A stretch of 9,397 nt of DNA from Mycoplasmatota bacterium (GTDB lineage: Bacteria; Bacillota_I; Bacilli_A; Izemoplasmatales; Hujiaoplasmataceae). The notes under the pieces are model-generated. The model saw only the letters and a program-made list of their open reading frames with translations, was not told the DNA's origin and ran no database searches. This document shows, in pieces, positions 6,029 through 9,397 of this stretch. The translations under genes were made by a program, and so were the position numbers. The stretch covers positions 1 through 9,397 of the forward strand of contig JAGLYJ010000038.1 of NCBI GenBank assembly GCA_023132365.1, given 5' to 3'. How positions within the stretch are numbered: position 1 is the stretch's first letter; the number at the start of each line of letters is the position of its first letter.

Positions 6029-6895
6029 TTATATGTTTCCCAAATATATTTTTTTTATACCTAGTTCATTGCCTATTCTTTTAGCTTCTTCTAGGTTCTT
6101 TTTCTTCGTAAATGATCTATCTAGCATCTTATAATTAGGATAGAATCTAGTAATGTGCCAGATAAAATCATGACCTAGATATTTTATTAAGTCCATTGCT
6201 ATCTCCAAAACTTGTTCTTTAGTATCATTAACTCCAGTAATTAATAGAGTTGTTACTTCCAAATGGATATTTTTTTCCTTGATGATTTTTAAATTTTCTA
6301 AGACACTTATGTTATTTCCACTACAATATTTTTTATATACTTCATTATTACCCTTGTAATCAATATTACATGCATCTAAATATGGTAGGATTAGTTCTAA
6401 AGCATCTTTTGTCATATATCCATTCGATACCCAAATATTCTTCAAACCTTTTTCTTTAGCAAGTTTCATTGTTTCTAAAGCATATTCAAAATAGATAGTA
6501 GGCTCAGAATATGTGTAAGAAATTGAGGGGCATTTATATTTTATAGCTAATTTTATATGCTCTTCTGAAGAGATTTCGTTACCTACTATTTGATTATTTG
6601 GTTTAGGAGATTGGGAAATCAAATGATTTTGGCACCAACTACATCTCATATTACAACCAACTGAAGCAAATGAATAGGTTTTCGTTTTAGACATGAATTC
6701 ATAAATAGGTTTTTTTTCAATTGGGTCTATACTTGAAGCAATTGCTAGATTATAATTTAAAGCCATTAGTTTTCCGCTTATATTCTCTCTTACTCCGCAG
6801 ATTCCTCTTAGCCCATCAGAAATTATGCAATGATGATTGCATAGATTACATTTAACTAAATTACCTGATAATTTTTCGTAAAGCATAGCTTCCAT
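6029..6895 (-). CDS. AmmeMemoRadiSam system radical SAM enzyme, short form
   Basis: A 288-residue enzyme starting at ATG 6895, seven bases after AGGAGG. The N-terminus has a Cys cluster, CNLCNHHC (16-23) with GICGV (31-35). The radical SAM CxxxCxxC is CNMRCSWC (Cys81, Cys85, Cys88), which binds a 4Fe-4S cluster and S-adenosylmethionine. The core resembles pyruvate formate-lyase activating enzymes, with 'SYTYSEPTIYFEY' (126-138) and 'WHITRFYPNYKM' (246-257). The protein stops at KKIYLGNI. As I recall the family, longer members continue for some 40-50 residues with further CxxC motifs, so this looks like a form without that tail; the stop is merged with the next gene's ribosome site, arguing against a recent frameshift. 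It forms a two-gene unit with the MEMO-AMMECR1 fusion. Confidence 0.92.
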   Translation of the reverse strand: MEAMLYEKLSGNLVKCNLCNHHCIISDGLRGICGVRENISGKLMALNYNLAIASSIDPIEKKPIYEFMSKTKTYSFASVGCNMRCSWCQNHLISQSPKPNNQIVGNEISSEEHIKLAIKYKCPSISYTYSEPTIYFEYALETMKLAKEKGLKNIWVSNGYMTKDALELILPYLDACNIDYKGNNEVYKKYCSGNNISVLENLKIIKEKNIHLEVTTLLITGVNDTKEQVLEIAMDLIKYLGHDFIWHITRFYPNYKMLDRSFTKKKNLEEAKRIGNELGIKKIYLGNI

Positions 6896-6938
6896 AGAGT
6901 AACCTCCTGATTATATTTTACCACCAAATATATTTTTT

Positions 6939-6994
6939 AAAAAAAGATGTTAGTTAATCACAATCATTTCGTGAATTACTACCATCTTTTTTTT
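6939..6994 (-). terminator. Long intrinsic terminator after the hemolysin III gene
   Basis: GATG (6946-6949) through CAC at 6961 folds onto GTG (6971) through CATC (6986), with two mismatches and one bulge. Runs of A (6939-6945) and T (6987-6994) flank it. On the minus strand the stem is followed by TTTTTTT, ending the gene at 7003. It isolates that unit from the radical SAM gene at 6895. Confidence 0.75.
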
Positions 6995-7002
6995 GATTAT
7001 AA

Positions 7003-7620
7003 TTAAGTTATAATTTGATAAATTGCCAAGAAGTGAAAAAATGTACCTGCTAATACAAATATATGCCAAACAAAGTGTGAGTACTTAAATCTTGAAATAT
7101 AAAATGCAATTCCAGCAGTGTAACTAATACCACCTATTAATATATAAATATAATTATTGATATCCTGAATAAAATCATTATATACAAAGATTGCACTCCA
7201 ACCCATAAGAACATAAATAATCAAATGAATAAGTTTGAATTTATCAATCCATATAGATTTAAATACAATACCAACAATAGTAATGATCCATAAAAATCCA
7301 AGTAAAATGTATCCTCTTAAATTATTAATAATTAAAATTAGAAAAGGTGTATATGTTCCTGCAATCAACAAGAAAATACTTGAATGATCTAACCTTTGAA
7401 ACACTGTATATACTCGCTTCATTTTCTCTGGAAAGGCGTGAAAAAATGTACTTGATGTATATAACATAATCATAGATAATCCAAAGACCACACAAGAAAT
7501 AACTTCTGCTGTTCCTCCAGCTTTAACTAACAAAATAACCAATCCAGCAATTGCTAAAAGCAGGCCTATCCCATGACTAATTGCATTAGCAATCATTTCA
7601 CCCAATGATGTTTTTTTCAT
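7003..7620 (-). CDS. Hemolysin III / PAQR-family membrane protein
   Basis: A 205-residue integral membrane protein with seven hydrophobic segments (about 17-33, 39-60, 81-99, 103-121, 129-147, 155-175, 183-203), the usual size and topology of bacterial hemolysin III (TrhA/YqfA type). Conserved residues include 'ANAISHGIG' (11-19), His61 in 'STFFHAF', Asp78/His79 in 'LDHSSIF', 'IAGTYTPF' (86-93), and His182/His186/His196 in 'SHFVWHIFVLAGTFFHF'. The acidic residue and histidines form the metal site in the PAQR superfamily. Despite the name, a physiological role in haemolysis is doubtful; members have been linked to membrane homeostasis. It starts at ATG 7620 behind AGGAGAAG, 18 bases after the glycosyltransferase stop, so the two are probably cotranscribed. 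Confidence 0.93.
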   Translation of the reverse strand: MKKTSLGEMIANAISHGIGLLLAIAGLVILLVKAGGTAEVISCVVFGLSMIMLYTSSTFFHAFPEKMKRVYTVFQRLDHSSIFLLIAGTYTPFLILIINNLRGYILLGFLWIITIVGIVFKSIWIDKFKLIHLIIYVLMGWSAIFVYNDFIQDINNYIYILIGGISYTAGIAFYISRFKYSHFVWHIFVLAGTFFHFLAIYQIIT

Positions 7621-7638
7621 AATCTTCTCCTAAAGTGT

Positions 7639-8649
7639 CTACTCAAAAAAATGCTTAATTTGATCCAAATTTGTTTTGCTAAATATATCTCGTTTAGAAT
7701 TTGTTAAATCTATTATAAAGTTATATATTCTTAATAGTTTTCCTTTTTGCAATTCAGAATATTCATCAATCATTTTACAGTATGTATGGAACCATAATTG
7801 ATAATCTTCGAACCTTCCATATGATTTAATACTTTTATTTTTAATGCTCCAAGGTTTTAAACCAGCAAAATGAGTTCCATATATTACATCAATTTTTGGA
7901 TAACCATTAAATGATGAAAAACGAATATCTACGTTAGTCCAACTACCACTTAACTTATCAGAGATATATTGCATCTCTGGCCAATTATATTCAGATATCT
8001 CTTTTTGAATTTCGAGAACTTCTAAATCATCCATAATTGAATTATATAATTCCATGGTAGGTTTAAATAACATTAACGAAGCATTAACACCCATGTTTTC
8101 TTTATCGGTTTTAATTCTATCAGTTATTTCTTTTGGTATTTTTGTTCCGTGAGGATATTTCTCAAACACTTTATGCCAAACCCATGTTCCATCTATGTCT
8201 ACTGTACTTGGAGAAATATATTTTCCTTCAACATATTCAATACAATACTCTTTTTTCTCATTAATAATTCCTGCAGGTGCTTCAAGCTCAAAAAGTTCAT
8301 CATAATTTCTTAATGGAAGCAAATCACAATCAGCTATTATAATCTTGTCATAGGCTTGACCTAAGTCTCCATCAGGACCCAATCTAAATGCATTAAACCT
8401 AGAAAATAAAAATGGTCTATCTTGTCTTTCCTGCCTACGTTCATGTGGAACATAAACTTCATCAATAATTAATACTTTGTCATAAATCAATTCTAAAGAT
8501 TCAATTGCGCTTTCGGATATATTCTCTGAAACTATACAAACTAAATCGCTTTTTATTTTCTGTAATTTTAAGGCATAGGCAAAAACCAGTGCACCTGGTA
8601 AATATGAATCATTTCTTATTATAAATGTAACAAAAGCATTCTTGCTCAT
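7639..8649 (-). CDS. Family GT8 (glycogenin-like) glycosyltransferase
   Basis: A 336-residue GT-A fold transferase if started at ATG 8649. That codon has GGTGAT four bases upstream, whereas an in-frame ATG at 8667 has no ribosome site and lies within a possible -10 box. The N-terminus 'KNAFVTFIIRNDSYLPGALVFAYAL' (3-27, given in part) is the nucleotide-sugar binding start of GT8 proteins. 'IIADCDLLPL' (104-113) holds the metal-binding DxD (Asp107, Asp109). 'NMGVNASLML' (185-194) is the second conserved block, and 'THFAGLKPW' (259-267) matches the glycogenin-type His-x-x-Gly-x-x-Lys-Pro-Trp element. There is no signal or membrane segment, so it acts in the cytoplasm on a UDP- or similar sugar. 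Acceptor unknown. It ends with the only TAG stop noted here and is followed by the hemolysin III gene. Confidence 0.88.
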   Translation of the reverse strand: MSKNAFVTFIIRNDSYLPGALVFAYALKLQKIKSDLVCIVSENISESAIESLELIYDKVLIIDEVYVPHERRQERQDRPFLFSRFNAFRLGPDGDLGQAYDKIIIADCDLLPLRNYDELFELEAPAGIINEKKEYCIEYVEGKYISPSTVDIDGTWVWHKVFEKYPHGTKIPKEITDRIKTDKENMGVNASLMLFKPTMELYNSIMDDLEVLEIQKEISEYNWPEMQYISDKLSGSWTNVDIRFSSFNGYPKIDVIYGTHFAGLKPWSIKNKSIKSYGRFEDYQLWFHTYCKMIDEYSELQKGKLLRIYNFIIDLTNSKRDIFSKTNLDQIKHFFE

Positions 8650-8665
8650 AATTATCACCGATATC

Positions 8666-8694
8666 ATTATACACTAATTAATGCCACAAAAAAA
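8666..8694 (-). promoter_or_regulatory. Possible promoter of the glycosyltransferase-hemolysin III unit
   Basis: TATAAT on the minus strand (8666-8671) lies 17 bp from a T-run that is a poor -35 (8689-8694). Transcription would start near 8659, downstream of the ATG at 8667, which supports the shorter gene start but would leave an almost leaderless message. The call is weak because the -35 overlaps the upstream terminator's U-tract. Confidence 0.28.
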
Positions 8695-8714
8695 AGAGTT
8701 CTTGCGAACTCTTT
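8688..8714 (-). terminator. Intrinsic terminator of the PF-repeat gene
   Basis: AAAGAGTTC (8693-8701) pairs perfectly with GAACTCTTT (8706-8714) around TTGC. On the minus strand it is followed by a U-tract (8688-8695 as A). It lies 12 bp past the stop at 8726. Confidence 0.88.
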
Positions 8715-8725
8715 AGAAAAAACAC

Positions 8726-9190
8726 TTATTTCTTAGAAGTTTCTGGAGCTTCTGGAACTTCAATGTTCTCAACTTTTTCTACTTCAGATTCTACTTCAAG
8801 CTCATATTCTTCCATATCCAGTTCATCATCTTCACTGTCAGGATTATCTGTTGCCGCTTGAACTAAATCATTAAATAGTTCTTTTAACTTATCTTTATCT
8901 AAAAATGGATATAATAATGTAGGCTTAACACCTTCAATTTCTCCACTCTTCACACCTTGATAGATTCGTTCAATTGTTTTTGTTGAAACAAAAGGGATAG
9001 CATAACTTAATTCCTTGCCTTGTTTATTCTCAATTAACTTATCTACAATTTCATTCAAATCATCTCTTCTTAAAAATGGTAATAATATAATTAATTTAAC
9101 GCCCTTGATTTCTTTATTTATAACTTTGATTGCTAATTCTTTCAATTCTTCTGACTCCATAAATGGTAATATATGCATTAATTTTCTCAT
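8726..9190 (-). CDS. Unrecognised protein with four 29-residue PF helical repeats and an acidic tail
   Basis: A 154-residue protein I cannot assign to a named family. It starts at ATG 9190, seven bases after AGGAGG. Four repeats are anchored by Pro-Phe at residues 9-10, 38-39, 66-67 and 95-96, a period of 28-29. The approximate unit is 'LPFL-x4-LKEL-x3-VI-x-GEIEGVK', which reads as two short amphipathic helices per repeat, similar in style to HEAT/ARM-type solenoids. Residues 114-154 form a disordered, strongly acidic tail (EDDELDMEEYELEVE...) ending TSKK. There is no signal peptide, membrane helix or cysteine, so it is probably cytoplasmic and may be a protein- or membrane-binding scaffold; that is conjecture. 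It follows the 40-residue ORF by 16 bases and is closed by a strong terminator. Confidence 0.75.
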   Translation of the reverse strand: MRKLMHILPFMESEELKELAIKVINKEIKGVKLIILLPFLRRDDLNEIVDKLIENKQGKELSYAIPFVSTKTIERIYQGVKSGEIEGVKPTLLYPFLDKDKLKELFNDLVQAATDNPDSEDDELDMEEYELEVESEVEKVENIEVPEAPETSKK

Positions 9191-9206
9191 ATTTTTTCCT
9201 CCTATT

Positions 9207-9329
9207 TTATAAATATGGCTTATTTAAAACTGTATATGTTGGTAGTGCTGCTAATGAATATGAACTATTTAATTTATATAATTCATATTGATTAAATCTT
9301 TTTTTATTGTTTGTTTTCTTTTTTTTCAT
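9207..9329 (-). CDS. Small basic protein of 40 residues, first visible gene of the PF-repeat operon
   Basis: ATG 9329 follows GGAAAGGAG with a seven-base spacer, an excellent ribosome site. The reading frame gives MKKKKTNNKKRFNQYELYKL, then a half rich in Ser, Ala, Leu, Pro and Tyr ending LNKPYL, and stops at TAA 9207-9209. The next gene's AGGAGG lies in the 16-base gap to ATG 9190, so the two are probably cotranscribed. The first eleven residues carry seven Lys/Arg, suggesting contact with nucleic acid, ribosome or membrane; no family recognised. The same frame stays open upstream to the window edge, so it might instead be the end of a longer gene. I favour the small protein because of the ribosome site and the sharp change in base composition at 9337. 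Confidence 0.6.
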   Translation of the reverse strand: MKKKKTNNKKRFNQYELYKLNSSYSLAALPTYTVLNKPYL

Positions 9330-9336
9330 TTTTTTT

Positions 9337-9397
9337 CTCCTTTCCGGATGTTGACCTTCAGCCTTTATTGCTCGGGCCGTCAGGTAATTAGTTGCAC
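9337..9397 (-). other. GC-rich edge segment, possible structured leader or end of an upstream gene
   Basis: These 61 bases are near 50% GC against roughly 30% elsewhere. On the minus strand TGAC-GGCC (9379 down to 9372) can pair with GGCT and then GTCA further on (9361-9358 and 9353-9350), with an asymmetric GAAG between. A TGA closes one frame near 9379, which could be the stop of a gene beyond the edge. I recognise no known RNA family. Confidence 0.3.

Noticed and set aside
7003..7620. Reading the hemolysin III homologue as a toxin
   Set aside because: The PAQR/hemolysin III family is widespread in non-pathogens; name alone is no evidence of toxicity.
8650..8667. Six-codon N-terminal extension of the glycosyltransferase (ATG 8667)
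   Set aside because: No ribosome site upstream, overlaps a TATAAT, and GGTGAT fits the ATG at 8649; the GT8 fold also begins right after it.
9015..9212. Plus-strand open frame of 65 codons
   Set aside because: Antisense to the PF-repeat gene and to the small ORF; its Leu/Ile/Asn-rich sequence is what an AT-rich antisense frame gives.
1..9397. UGA recoding as Trp, as in Mycoplasma
   Set aside because: Trp is encoded by TGG throughout and no gene is interrupted by UGA. Absence of UGA stops is compatible with AT-rich codon choice.
1..9397. CRISPR arrays, tRNA/rRNA genes, insertion sequences or attachment sites
   Set aside because: No regularly spaced repeats, cloverleaf or rRNA motifs, transposase-like frames or terminal inverted repeats were seen.

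Overview
The window is AT-rich (about 30% GC by eye) and uses the standard genetic code: Trp is TGG, every stop I checked is TAA apart from one TAG, and no frame needs UGA read-through. Strong AGGAGG-type ribosome sites, short spacers and intrinsic terminators suggest a low-GC Gram-positive lineage (Bacillota, or a relative such as the Izemoplasma/Haloplasma group). The placement is an inference; there is no rRNA or marker gene here.

Left part (1-3339, + strand): a secreted-fibre locus under a second-messenger switch. A near-consensus promoter (82-110) drives a cyclic di-GMP class I (GEMM-I) riboswitch. The 3' strand of its aptamer is also the 5' arm of an intrinsic terminator (184-219), so ligand binding should permit read-through. 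Downstream are two TasA/camelysin-like proteins (234-821, 868-1425) and a very short secreted protein carrying a chitin/cellulose-type CBM5/12 domain (1471-1773). Its mature N-terminus repeats that of the second TasA-like protein. After an internal terminator come two SipW-type (archaeal/ER-like Ser-His) signal peptidases (1894-2619, 2752-3339); the first has a cytoplasmic Rho_N/SAP-like tail. The simplest reading is a c-di-GMP-induced surface or biofilm fibre with its dedicated processing enzymes and a carbohydrate-binding accessory subunit.

Middle part (3425-6895, - strand, convergent with the fibre locus across a bidirectional terminator): an Ldh_2-family malate/lactate-type dehydrogenase with its own likely promoter, and a two-gene AmmeMemoRadiSam cluster made of a radical SAM enzyme followed by a fused MEMO(B)-AMMECR1(A) protein.

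Right part (7003-9397, - strand): a hemolysin III/PAQR-family seven-helix membrane protein cotranscribed with a GT8/glycogenin-like glycosyltransferase; then, beyond a clear terminator, an operon of an overlooked 40-residue basic peptide and an unrecognised protein with four 29-residue 'PF' helical repeats and an acidic tail. The right edge (9337-9397) is markedly GC-richer and unassigned.
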